A DNA stretch of 64,000 bases from an uncultured archaeon (lineage in GTDB: Archaea > Thermoproteota > EX4484-205 > JAAOZP01), in NCBI GenBank assembly GCA_938045545.1, contig CALIBN010000016.1, forward strand, positions 1 to 64,000. The letters are read 5' to 3'. Below are positions 9,209 through 17,259 of this stretch, one piece after another. The position numbers were made by a program, and so were the translations under genes. Each line of letters opens with the position of its first letter. Within the stretch, counting starts at the first letter, position 1. Below the pieces are notes generated by a model. The model was not told where the DNA came from. It saw nothing but the letters and a program-made list of their open reading frames with translations, and made no database searches.

Positions 9209-10049
9209 ATGAGCGTTAGAAAGGCGCGAATCGGTTTCATAGGCTGCGGCAGCCACGCCTCATCCTCTCTCTATCCTGCCATTCACACTATTCCGCAGAT
9301 TGAGCTTGCCGCTGTTTGCGACTTGAAGGAGGAGCTTGCGAGGAGGAATGCTAGAAGCTTCGGAGCCCTGCGCTGGTATACTGATGTTAAGGAGATGCTT
9401 AGGAGGGAGGAGCTGGACGGCGCCATAATCGTCGGCCCTCCACAGATGCACTGCGAGCTCGGGAAGCTCTGCCTCGACGCCGGCCTACCGATCCTCGTTG
9501 AGAAGCCTTCCGCCGTTTCCCACAGGGAGGCTGTTGAGCTCGCGCAGCATGCTGAGGACGCTGGACTATGGGGTGCTGTAGCTTACATGAAGCGCTACGC
9601 CGTGTGCGGATGGTGAGGAAAATAGCTTTCAGCCAGGAGTTCGGGGTATTCACTGTCTTGAGGCAAGGTTTTCAAACGGCCCCTACCCGCGATCTGGGGC
9701 ATAGAGGACCCGGCTAAAGCATTCCTAATAGGGCAGGTTGTCCATATTTTCAACTTGGCCAGGTTCTTCTGCGGGGAGATGCGGGAGGTCTATGCTAAGC
9801 TCCACTGTCTTAACCCGAACATGTTTGCCTACACCATCGTCGGCGAGTTTGAGAGCAAAGTCCCATTCGTCATGAACCTGAACTCTCTGGAGGCTGGAGA
9901 CTGGAAGATAAGCGAGAGGTTCGCCCTCTCTGGAGACGGCTGCTGGCTTGAGGTTGAAGACATGCTTCGCCTAAACTACCGTCCCAGGAGCCTCCCCCTG
10001 CAGGAGTTTAAAGTAGGCGGTAGGACGCAGACCATAAGCTGGAGAAATC
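9209..10049 (+). pseudogene. Gfo/Idh/MocA oxidoreductase, multiply frameshifted and 3' truncated
   Basis: The first 135 codons encode a normal Rossmann domain: IGFIGCGSHA dinucleotide motif, DLKEELA, and the family signature LVEKPSAVSH with the conserved Lys. After residue 130 the frame shifts at about 9600, again near 9665 and again near 9700, then reads on through NLARFFCGEMREVYAK and VPFVMNLNSLEAGDW to about 10049. There the sequence changes directly into cassette copy 1 without the last part of the C-terminal domain. The gene is dead. Its 3' end appears to have been replaced by the incoming element. Relatives are NAD(P)-dependent sugar or polyol dehydrogenases. Confidence 0.75.
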
Positions 10050-10473
10050 GGTGAGGATTATGTAAGGTTTTACCGCGAGGAGGACATTAAGGAAGTTGTA
10101 TCTAGGAAGACCGGAATACCTAAGGAGGAGCTCGAGGTCGTCCAAGGGTATGAGACATGGGAACCGGACTTCTACGTTTATCATGGAAAGGGGTTATTGG
10201 CGATAGTCGAGGTCAAGACCACGACCGTATCTGATAAATATCCGAAAGAATCTTGGAAGATGCCGTTAGGGACTTTATGTCACTTCAGACTACAAAGGTG
10301 CTGAACTCGGAATCTCCGTAATTATATACCTTAGGGACTTGGATAGGATAATCGAGACGGAATTTAAAGAGGGGGTTGAGCTCATCATGCGGGGCATCAC
10401 TAAGGCCGAGCTTGAGGAGAAGGAGGTCGAGGAGATTGTGGAGGAGATCATCAGAAGCCTCGGATGGCCTTGA
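10050..10473 (+). pseudogene. Family B nuclease-like gene, copy 1: N-terminally truncated and frameshifted
   Basis: This is the C-terminal third of the protein encoded at 49438-50445. The shared block RFYREED(I/V)KEVVSRKTG is nearly identical, followed by PDFYVYHGKGLLAIVEVK. The Asp and the E-x-K with its beta-strand spacing form a PD-(D/E)XK nuclease-like core. After SDKYPKESW the frame is lost, and it recovers at a C-terminal Glu-rich helix ending SLGWP. The N-terminal 220 or so residues are missing at the junction with the dead oxidoreductase. The stop lies two bases from the stop of the convergent family A gene. The relationship rests on direct comparison within the window. Confidence 0.7.
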
Positions 10474-10475
10474 GG

Positions 10476-11186
10476 CTAGGGCAGGTAAAGCTTCCAGCCT
10501 CTCTCCTTCTCCAATTTCTCAGCTTCGCCCTCTGAGAAGACCGCGTAGACTGTGTAATCGAGGTCGCTGATCGCATAGTATTGGTATCCAGCATCCTTAA
10601 TCAACTCGTTTATCTTCTTTATAGCTGGATCCATGTAAAGGTAATCTCTATTGCTATAGAACTCCATCAAATGCTCCTTTCCCCTAAACTCAAAGAATAC
10701 CTTAAAAATCCAACCCGCATAGGAACACCACTTTCCCAATGCCGCCTTCAACGCCGGGGGAGGCTCTTCGTCCCACTCCAACATCTCCTCCCCGATGTAC
10801 CTAGGGTTGAAAACCCCTCTAGATATCCTCGCGAGCTTCCTCAACAATATCTCACACATGTCCTTCTCTATGACCACCTCGACGTCCTCGACGAAGACTC
10901 TCTTAACGTCGAAGAAGGAAAGTTTCTTATCTACATCAAAATCGCTGGCCTTCATCCAATAATCCTCGTGCTCCTCGAGCGATTCCCTCAAGTATCGCCC
11001 GCGAGCCCCCCTCTCCTTTTTAGGCCACGTCTCAACAAACCAATCGACATCATAATCTGTTTCCCCGTTGAAAATCTTATCGAGTATCTCATCAGAAGTT
11101 AAATCGGAATAGCCCTTGAAGAAATCCATCCTCCTGAGGTACTCTATCGAATTCACGAATCGCTTCCTGAGCTCAGGGTTCATCAC
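10476..11186 (-). CDS. Family A protein, copy 1 (unrecognised, about 236 residues)
   Basis: I do not recognise the family, but two further copies lie at 36663-37346 and 48695-49454. Shared features are NPELRKRFVNSIEYLR at the start, FF-x-x-YS-x-L-(T/S)-x-(D/E)EI about 20 residues later, LARISRGVF in the middle, and EAEKLEKERGW at the C terminus. It is acidic, soluble and has no Cys cluster or known catalytic motif. It converges on the damaged family B gene with a two-base gap. Intact reading frames here and in copy 2, beside damaged nuclease genes, suggest an antidote or immunity role, but this is inference only. Confidence 0.75.
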   Translation of the reverse strand: MMNPELRKRFVNSIEYLRRMDFFKGYSDLTSDEILDKIFNGETDYDVDWFVETWPKKERGARGRYLRESLEEHEDYWMKASDFDVDKKLSFFDVKRVFVEDVEVVIEKDMCEILLRKLARISRGVFNPRYIGEEMLEWDEEPPPALKAALGKWCSYAGWIFKVFFEFRGKEHLMEFYSNRDYLYMDPAIKKINELIKDAGYQYYAISDLDYTVYAVFSEGEAEKLEKERGWKLYLP

Positions 11187-11351
11187 TAATAATAATGCGG
11201 CCGTAACCTTAAAAGCATAACGCCCATAAAGATTCAGGATACTAAAGGAACCCTCTGAAGGAAATTAACAGTGCGTTGATAGACATCGCCCGCTACTAAA
11301 GCCAACTTATGACAGAAAGTATATAAAAGCAGGGTAAGATGCTTTTATCGA

Positions 11352-11436
11352 GCCGGGGTGGCAGAGTGGTTAATGCGCTGGCCTTGAGAGCCAGTGACCC
11401 GTGCGGGTCGCAAGGGTTCAATTCCCTTCCCCGGCG
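11352..11436 (+). tRNA. tRNA-Ser(TGA)
   Basis: Class II cloverleaf: acceptor GCCGGGG pairs with CCCCGGC, discriminator G as expected for Ser. The anticodon loop CTTGAGA gives TGA. There is a long variable arm (GACCCGTGCGGGTC) and the T loop is TTCAATT. No intron. It lies 165 bases beyond the start of family A copy 1. Confidence 0.95.
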
Positions 11437-11657
11437 CGTCATTTTTCACGGTTGGAAATCATCCGGCTTTTGAGAATCTTTTGCAATTTTCATCCTTTAA
11501 TCTCCTTATTGCCTCTTTAATGCGTTTTCGCGCGCAAATCAGAATCGGGAGAATGGATGAAAAATGCCGAGGAGCGTATAAGACTCCTCAAGATAGACGG
11601 GAAGTCTTAGGGATTCTTGGGTGTATCTTGGTGTGGTTGTTCAAGAGAATATTCGCG

Positions 11658-11674
11658 CACTCTGCCACCCCGGC
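11658..11674 (-). repeat. Inverted 17-nt copy of the tRNA-Ser 5' end
   Basis: The reverse complement of these 17 bases is identical to the first 17 bases of the tRNA-Ser(TGA) gene at 11352. It lies about 220 bases beyond that gene in opposite orientation. The rest of 11437-11769 holds no convincing gene. A tRNA-end fragment in an otherwise non-coding stretch resembles a relic attachment site. Confidence 0.6.
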
Positions 11675-11769
11675 AGACAGCCTATTTTTCCTTTTTGAAT
11701 TAGATAAGCTTTTTCACCGGGTAACGTTTAAAAGCCGTTTTAAAAGCTGTATCTTCAACGTGGTATCTG

Positions 11770-12171
11770 TTGTCTGAAGACAAGGAGCTGGAGCGCATCC
11801 TTGAGGAGAAGAGGAAACGCCTGTTGAACAGGCTTGCCAAGAGCAGCGAGAAGAGTGAGAAAACTGCGCATCCGAAACCGGTTGACGACGTTGATAAAAC
11901 CGTTTTAAGCTTGCTGGATGAGAAGGGCAGGGAGATACTTTCGCTCGCGGAGCAGGATTTCCCGGAGGAAACCAGGAGGGCTAAGCTCCTGCTCTACGCG
12001 CTTGTCAAGAAGGGGTATGTGGACGGGCCTGTTGACGCAGGAGACCTTTACAGGTTTCTAAGATACTTGGGGATCCCAGTTAGGTACGAGCCCCGCATAA
12101 TGGTCGCAGACGGGAAGGAGAGGAAGCCTCTCTCAGAAATACTTTCTGAAAGAATGTCTGAGCTCGAATAG
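11770..12171 (+). CDS. Conserved-looking hypothetical protein, N-terminal coiled region
   Basis: A 133-residue protein starting with TTG. The first 45 residues are highly charged and probably helical (ELERILEEKRKRLLNRLAK). The remainder looks like a small helical, possibly winged-helix domain (EETRRAKLLLYALVKKGYV...DLYRFLRYLGIPVRYEPRIMV). The N terminus superficially resembles small nucleic-acid-binding proteins such as PDCD5, but I see no clear match. It lies upstream of the SPOUT methyltransferase/L3 group on the same strand, so it may share their transcript. Confidence 0.5.
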   Translation: MSEDKELERILEEKRKRLLNRLAKSSEKSEKTAHPKPVDDVDKTVLSLLDEKGREILSLAEQDFPEETRRAKLLLYALVKKGYVDGPVDAGDLYRFLRYLGIPVRYEPRIMVADGKERKPLSEILSERMSELE

Positions 12172-12231
12172 CCTCTGAGCGTTAAACCAGAAACCCATAA
12201 TAGGCAGGGCAATAGGCTTGACATAGAAGAA

Positions 12232-13089
12232 TTGCGGGTTTCAATACTGCTTCCAGCGTCCGTCATAGGTGTTTCAGAAGACCTGAGGATTAAAACTTTC
12301 AGGGCTGGTCTCGTCGGGAGGGCTGCAGCAATATTCATGGTTGACGAGATTATTATTTACCTGGATAATCATGACGCGGAGTCCATGAGGAACCAGAAGG
12401 TCTTCTCAAAGCTTCTCAACTACATGGTTGTCCCCCAGTATTTAAGGAGGCTCGTGTTCAAGAAGCAGGAGGAGCTTAGGTTCGCAGGCCTGCTTCCGCC
12501 TTTGAAAATACCTTCGCACACAGTTCCAGCGTCGCTTAAGCACATTAAGCCCGGGAGCTTCAGGCTAGCCGTAGTGGTTAAGGCGGAACGCGGCCGGCTT
12601 GTTCTGGAGGCTGGACTTGAGAAAACCCTGCTGGCACCGGTCCCGGATCCTCTGCTTGAAACCAAGGTGGGCAGCATTGTTCTAGCAAAGGTTGAAGATC
12701 CTTCGAGGCTCTCCGCCAGGATAGTTAGCCCCCGGGAGTCGCCGTTCTACCTGGGCTACAGGGTTTCAACACCCAGGAATACACTTGGAGAATTCTTGAG
12801 AAGCGTGGACGCTGTTAAAATAGGGACTTCCAAGCATGGCGAGCCCGTTTGGAGAAGGCTTGGTGAGCTTAGGAGGCTTTTCTCCTCCGGGAAGAGAGTG
12901 ATGGTGGCGTTCGGCTCACCTTCGATGGGGCTTAGGGAAATGCTGGCTGGAGAGGGGGTTAGGGTTGAGGATGTTTTCAGCATTCTTGTCAACACTGTGG
13001 GAGAGCAGGGTGTTGAAACGGTGCGCACTGAGGAAGCCCTCTACATAACTCTCCCCCTTGTGGCTTCTCTGGCGAGAGGATACTGGTAG
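12232..13089 (+). CDS. Predicted SPOUT-family RNA methyltransferase (COG2106/DUF171 type)
   Basis: A 285-residue protein from a TTG codon. It begins with a beta strand (VSILLPASVI), has a motif typical of this family (AAAIFMVDEIIIYLD), an inserted OB-like region (KPGSFRLAVVVKAERG...GSIVLAKVEDP), and ends with an S-adenosylmethionine-binding knot-like segment (VMVAFGSPSMGLREML...ILVNTVGEQGVETVRTEEAL). Archaeal members of this family commonly sit next to the L3 gene, as here. They are thought to modify rRNA. The specific target cannot be deduced. Confidence 0.8.
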   Translation: MRVSILLPASVIGVSEDLRIKTFRAGLVGRAAAIFMVDEIIIYLDNHDAESMRNQKVFSKLLNYMVVPQYLRRLVFKKQEELRFAGLLPPLKIPSHTVPASLKHIKPGSFRLAVVVKAERGRLVLEAGLEKTLLAPVPDPLLETKVGSIVLAKVEDPSRLSARIVSPRESPFYLGYRVSTPRNTLGEFLRSVDAVKIGTSKHGEPVWRRLGELRRLFSSGKRVMVAFGSPSMGLREMLAGEGVRVEDVFSILVNTVGEQGVETVRTEEALYITLPLVASLARGYW

Positions 13090-13092
13090 ACA

Positions 13093-13300
13093 CGTGGTTT
13101 CCAAGTTGACACTCTCACGGCTGAAGCCGGTGGGATCCCCGGTTCGTCGCCCTGTGGGCTCACCCTACCAGGTTACGGGCTGTGTCAAAGCAGCCCCTGC
13201 CATCCGCATATAGCGAATGGCCCGCTTCATTATGTTCATCGCTCTATTATAGTCGGCTTATGAAGCAGGCTGAGATGCTTCCCAAAAAAACTCCTCGTTT
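13093..13300 (-). pseudogene. TnpB (IS200/IS605) C-terminal remnant
   Basis: On the minus strand the peptide ADYNRAMNIMKRAIRYM followed by TQPVTW resembles the conserved C-terminal segment of TnpB, where an Asp in AD(Y/L)N precedes the N-x-x-x-N-I helix. A TAA stands directly upstream where the zinc ribbon should be. A TAG interrupts the tail at 13178 and the frame then reads on. Only the end of the gene is present. The fragment sits between the SPOUT gene and rpl3 and explains most of the 470-base gap there. Confidence 0.45.
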
Positions 13301-13426
13301 CGCGCTTTTCCTCAGCTCCCGTAGTACTGTCCAACATGCCGGTATATTAGTATTCCGATCGTATTGAGACCCTAGGGGGAAGGCTTTTTAGCGGGGAAGC
13401 CTCTCGAACGTTTAAGGGCGATTCAC

Positions 13427-13447
13427 CCCATGTCCTTCGGGCATGGG
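13427..13447. repeat. Perfect stem-loop near the TnpB relic
   Basis: Six-base-pair stem CCCATG/CATGGG with a nine-base loop, in the gap between the TnpB relic and rpl3. Subterminal hairpins are typical of IS200/IS605 ends, so this may mark one end of the former element; it could also be a structured leader of rpl3. Confidence 0.4.
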
Positions 13448-13563
13448 CTTTCTCGCCGGATATGGTAAACAAGCCTCCAAAGGGTTTCATTCAGCGGGGG
13501 AAAAGGTTAAAACGGGTTGCTCATTCCTTTGACAACCACGCTGGCTAAAAGGGGATTAACAAG

Positions 13564-14574
13564 ATGGGCCATAGAAAGCAATCCGCCCCGAGGCACGGTT
13601 CGCTCGCGTTCCGCCCTAGAGCACGGTTTAAAAGATTAACCCCCCGGATAAGGTTCTGGCCTGAGGTTGAGGGGGAAACAAGGCTTCTAGGCTTCGCCGG
13701 CTACCGGGTGGGTATGACGCACGGCTTCACGATAGACACCTCTGACTCATCGCCCTTCAAGGGTAAGGAGGTTTTCACCCCGATTACGATTATTGAAACA
13801 CCCCCGTTAAGCATCGTTGGAGTAAGGCTCTACGGGAACAGCCCTCAGGGCCTCAGAGTAATATGGGAAGGATGGGCGAGAAACCTTCCTGAAAACGTTA
13901 AGAGGAGGATAGGCTCGCTGGCTAACCGTAAGGAACCAGCGGAGCCGCAGGTTCCAGAGGGCATTGCTGAGAAGACAAGGGAGGTCAGGGTCCTAGTGGC
14001 GACGCAGCCCCATCTCGCGGGCCTTGGGAAGAAGACGCCGGAGGTTTTTGAGATAGGCGTCGGCGGGGGGAGCGTTGCCGAGAGGATCAGCTACGCCATG
14101 TCTCTGCTTGGCAGAGAGGTTGGTGCGAAGGAGGTTCTGGAGGAGGGAGCGTACGTTGACGTTTTCGCGGTGACGAAGGGAAAGGGTTTCCAAGGTGTTG
14201 TGAAAAGGTTCAGGGTTAAGATTCTCGACAGGAAGAGCAATAAGACTAGGAGGGGAGTAGCAACGCTGGGCCCGTGGAAGCCTGCTGGAGTAATGTACAC
14301 TGTGCCGAGGCCCGGTCAAATGGGCTTCATGCAGAGGCTTGTCAGAAACCTGCAGGTTCTCAAGATCGTTGAGAACCCTGGTGAGATTAATCCTGCTGGA
14401 GGATTCCACAAGTACGGAATCATAAGGAGCCAAGCAGTTATTCTCAACGGGAGCGTCCCAGGCACGCCTAAGAGGCTTGTGAAAATAAGGGTTTCAGCCA
14501 GAAAGCATTACGCTAAGCCTAAGCAGCCGCCTGTTTTAACACACGTCAACATTAGGAGGGCTGTTGCAGCATGA
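13564..14574 (+). CDS. rpl3: 50S ribosomal protein L3 (uL3)
   Basis: A 336-residue archaeal uL3 starting MGHRKQSAPRHGSLAFRPRAR, with GFAGYRVGMTH, TKGKGFQGVVKRF and the PGQMGFMQR loop that reaches the peptidyl-transferase centre. The length is normal for archaea. Its stop overlaps the L4 start by ATGA, so translation of the two is coupled. First gene of the L3-L4-L23-L2 block. Confidence 0.97.
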   Translation: MGHRKQSAPRHGSLAFRPRARFKRLTPRIRFWPEVEGETRLLGFAGYRVGMTHGFTIDTSDSSPFKGKEVFTPITIIETPPLSIVGVRLYGNSPQGLRVIWEGWARNLPENVKRRIGSLANRKEPAEPQVPEGIAEKTREVRVLVATQPHLAGLGKKTPEVFEIGVGGGSVAERISYAMSLLGREVGAKEVLEEGAYVDVFAVTKGKGFQGVVKRFRVKILDRKSNKTRRGVATLGPWKPAGVMYTVPRPGQMGFMQRLVRNLQVLKIVENPGEINPAGGFHKYGIIRSQAVILNGSVPGTPKRLVKIRVSARKHYAKPKQPPVLTHVNIRRAVAA

Positions 14575-15368
14575 TGAGCCTCGAGCAGGCCAGGATAAAG
14601 GTTCTCAGCGAAAAGGGGGAGGAGGATGGTGAAGCCTCAATACCCTCCTTCATTCTCCAGACGGAGGTTGAAGATTACCTTGTTAGAAGAGCCTTCCTGG
14701 CGGCGCAGTCGAGAAGACTACAGCCGCAGGGCAGGGACCCGATGGCTGGCAAGAGGACCACCGCTGAAAGCTGGGGTGTCGGCTACGGCATAGCCAGGGT
14801 TCCGAGGACTGAGAGAGGAGTCGCTAGGTTCGCCCCTATGACTGTCAAGGGCAGGGTTACACACCCGCCGCGCGTCGAGAAGAAGATAAGGAAAGAGATT
14901 AACAGGAAGGAGTATAGGAAGGCTTTCGTCTCAGCGTTGTCAGCAGTCTTCAAGAAGGAGACTGTTGAAAAGAGGGGCCACAGGCTTGGCTCAGCGAGCA
15001 TCCCAATAGTGTTCACGAAAGAGTTTGAAGACATTTCCAAGACGCGCGAGCTCGTCGTGCTCCTCGGGAAAATAGGCTTGGAGCAGGAGCTTGAAAGAGT
15101 CTACAGCAGGCCGAGAGTCAGGTGTGGAAAGTCGAAGTGGAGGGGGAGAAGGCTCAGGAGGAGAGTTGGCCCCCTGATAGTCGTTTCAACCCAGAGGGCT
15201 AGCGTCGTTAAAGCAGCCTCAGGAATACCCGGGGTTGACGTTAAGACTCCGGAGAGGCTCTCAATAATGGATCTTGCACCCGGAGGAGTCCCCGGGAGGC
15301 TGACGATATGGACGCTCCCAGCCCTCGAAAGGATTGTCGAAAGGGTGAGGAAATATGTCTCAAAGTAG
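14571..15368 (+). CDS. rpl4: 50S ribosomal protein L4 (uL4)
   Basis: A 265-residue archaeal uL4. Signature RRLQPQGRDPMAGKRTTAESWG forms the extended loop lining the exit tunnel; GRGYG-type loop residues follow (WGVGYGIARVPR). The C-terminal globular part is complete. It overlaps L3 upstream by four bases and the L23 start downstream by 14 bases, consistent with a tightly coupled ribosomal operon. Confidence 0.96.
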   Translation: MMSLEQARIKVLSEKGEEDGEASIPSFILQTEVEDYLVRRAFLAAQSRRLQPQGRDPMAGKRTTAESWGVGYGIARVPRTERGVARFAPMTVKGRVTHPPRVEKKIRKEINRKEYRKAFVSALSAVFKKETVEKRGHRLGSASIPIVFTKEFEDISKTRELVVLLGKIGLEQELERVYSRPRVRCGKSKWRGRRLRRRVGPLIVVSTQRASVVKAASGIPGVDVKTPERLSIMDLAPGGVPGRLTIWTLPALERIVERVRKYVSK

Positions 15369-15615
15369 CATCATAATAAGGCCGGTTTCAACGGAGAAAT
15401 CCTTCAGGCTCATCGAGAAAGAGAACAAGCTGATATTCATAGTGGACCCTAAGGCTGATAAGAATACAGTCAGAGAGGCTGTTGAAAAAAGCTTCAACGT
15501 CAAGGTTGAGAAAATCAACATTATAAGAAGCATAACCGGGGAGAAGAAAGCAGTGGTCAAGCTCGCCAAGGAATACAGCGCAATGGACCTTGCAAGCAAG
15601 CTTAAAATAGTGTAG
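15355..15615 (+). CDS. rpl23: 50S ribosomal protein L23 (uL23)
   Basis: An 86-residue uL23 starting MSQSSIIIRPVSTEKSF, with the conserved P-x-x-TEK motif, KLIFIVDPKADKNTVREAVE, and a C-terminal strand-helix. It binds 23S rRNA at the tunnel exit. Its ATG lies inside the L4 3' end. L2 follows after 15 bases. Confidence 0.95.
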   Translation: MSQSSIIIRPVSTEKSFRLIEKENKLIFIVDPKADKNTVREAVEKSFNVKVEKINIIRSITGEKKAVVKLAKEYSAMDLASKLKIV

Positions 15616-15630
15616 GAGGATGACGCCTAA

Positions 15631-16362
15631 ATGGGTAAGAGACCAATAGTAAGGAGGCGCGGCAGATCGCCGAACTTCATGGCCCCAACCCACAGAAGGA
15701 TAGCACCAGCCAAATACCCGACCCTGGCTAAAGGAGAAAGACTCGAAGGAACCCTTGTAGCACTACACCACGACCCGGGTAGAGGAGCACCCCTCGCGGA
15801 AATCAGGCTCGACAACGGGAAAGTCTTCCACACAGTTGCCGTCGAATCCATGTATTTAGGGCAGAGAATATCAATAGGGCCGGGAAGCCCGCTCGCAATA
15901 GGAAACATAATACCGCTCGGCGAAGCGCCCGAGGGAATAATGCTCTCGAACATTGAGCGGAAACCAGCCGACGGCGGCGCACTCTTCAGAGCCTCAGGCA
16001 GCTACGCAGTCTTAATCGGGAAGACGAATGGAACAGCCATCCTACAAGACCCCAAGGCGAGAACATTCGTCGTCGACGCAAACTCGCTTGGAACAATCGG
16101 AGTAATAGCAGGAGGAGGAAGAACAGAAAAACCATTCCTCAAAGCAGGAACAAAACTTAAACTCATGAAAAGCAGAGGAAGACACTACCCAATAGTAAGA
16201 GGAGTAGCAATGATAAGTGTTTATCACAAATTCGGTGGGGGAAGGCATCAGCATGTGGGAGGCCCTTCATCGGTTAGCCGTAATGCTCCACCTGGCGCTA
16301 AGGTTGGCTTGATTGCCCCAAGGAAGACCGGTAGGAAGAAGGCTAGAAGAGCATCTGGATAG
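15631..16362 (+). CDS. rpl2: 50S ribosomal protein L2 (uL2)
   Basis: A 243-residue archaeal uL2: MGKRPIVRRRGRSPNF at the start, GKTNGTAILQDP-type KOW/SH3 region, and the catalytic-centre loop HKFGGGRHQHVGGPSS near residue 200. The first 190 codons favour A-ending codons and AGA, while the last 50 return to the G/C/T-ending usage seen in L3 and L4. Unlike many archaea, no S19 gene follows; about 600 bases without a clear gene come next. Confidence 0.96.
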   Translation: MGKRPIVRRRGRSPNFMAPTHRRIAPAKYPTLAKGERLEGTLVALHHDPGRGAPLAEIRLDNGKVFHTVAVESMYLGQRISIGPGSPLAIGNIIPLGEAPEGIMLSNIERKPADGGALFRASGSYAVLIGKTNGTAILQDPKARTFVVDANSLGTIGVIAGGGRTEKPFLKAGTKLKLMKSRGRHYPIVRGVAMISVYHKFGGGRHQHVGGPSSVSRNAPPGAKVGLIAPRKTGRKKARRASG

Positions 16363-16423
16363 AGATTTAAAACCTTCAAAATTTAGAAATTATTTTTAAT
16401 TTTAAATCCTGCTACTTGTTTGC

Positions 16424-16525
16424 ATGGGTGCGGTTAACGAGAAGATGGTTTACGATGTGGTTGAGAAACTCATGGCTAAGTTGATTCAGAAGGAACTTTT
16501 AATAAGTCTTGAAATAAATGTATGA
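16424..16525 (+). pseudogene. 33-residue ORF fragment in a decayed gap
   Basis: ATG to TGA encoding a short amphipathic helix (NEKMVYDVVEKLMAKLIQKE), probably the start of a truncated gene. The surrounding 16363-16936 is AT-rich and holds only small fragments: a 62-codon frame at 16567 of low complexity, and from 16750 a peptide reading EDYRVFEYTLKEALVVEYED that stops at 16875. These look like relics upstream of the nuclease-fold gene at 16937. Confidence 0.3.
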
Positions 16526-16936
16526 TGAACTGAAGCTTTATATTTTCTAGGCTCCTTATATTTCTTATGTCATTAGTTGATAATTATCCTATGGAGTTAA
16601 CGCTATATAATGGGCTAATGAATGAAAATCCTCTAAATCATATTCAAAAATATAGTGAGGTTGCCAATTGGTCTAATATTCCTCAAGAGGTAAAGATGTA
16701 TATATTAATAAAATGTCAAGCAGGCGATCCTACGATATACGCCACCCCCCATTAAGCTGAGTGAGGACTACCGAGTGTTCGAGTACACTTTGAAGGAAGC
16801 GTTGGTCGTCGAGTACGAGGATAGTAGAGGGATTCATAGGAGCGTTATTGGCTTAAGCAAACCGGCTCCCGGATAAAGTACTCAAAGAGCCCCAGCACGT
16901 CGCCGCGAAGCTGTTTACGAAAGAGTATTTGAAGGC

Positions 16937-17254
16937 ATGGAATACAGAATCCTCGAGGAGGAAAAGCATCTTAAGGGAAAGAGGGTATTTCTTGATTTCT
17001 TTGTAGAAACGCCCAGCGGTAAGCTGGCAATAGTAGAGTGTAAGCATGGGGACGAAAGCTCTGACGATCTTGTAGGCCAAGCTTACAAATACCTTGAAAT
17101 TGCCAAGGAAAACGGTTGGAAACTGATCTACAGTTTCCTGCATGCTCCTCAGACCTCTGAAGCCCAAGAATTGCTTAACCACCTGATTGAACTTATGAGG
17201 CAACATCAGGATATGGTGGAGATTTATATAGGAGGGGTGAAATATGGAGGGTAG
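16937..17254 (+). CDS. PD-(D/E)XK nuclease-fold protein
   Basis: A 105-residue protein with a compact restriction-nuclease core: RVFLDFFVETPSGKLAIVECKHG supplies the Asp and the E-x-K pair on adjacent strands (residues about 20 to 40), followed by the usual helix (DDLVGQAYKYLEIAKENGW) and strand. The frame is open upstream of the ATG and reads REAVYERVFEG, so the natural start may be earlier and the N terminus may be damaged. The next gene follows after five bases. It belongs to an accessory island ending at an intron-containing tRNA. The target is unknown. Confidence 0.55.
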   Translation: MEYRILEEEKHLKGKRVFLDFFVETPSGKLAIVECKHGDESSDDLVGQAYKYLEIAKENGWKLIYSFLHAPQTSEAQELLNHLIELMRQHQDMVEIYIGGVKYGG

Positions 17255-17259
17255 TAAAG

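Noticed and set aside
10581-11102. Plus-strand 173-codon frame opposite family A copy 1
   Set aside because: It is the antisense of an intact gene with clear homologues at two other loci; its own composition shows no recognisable motif.
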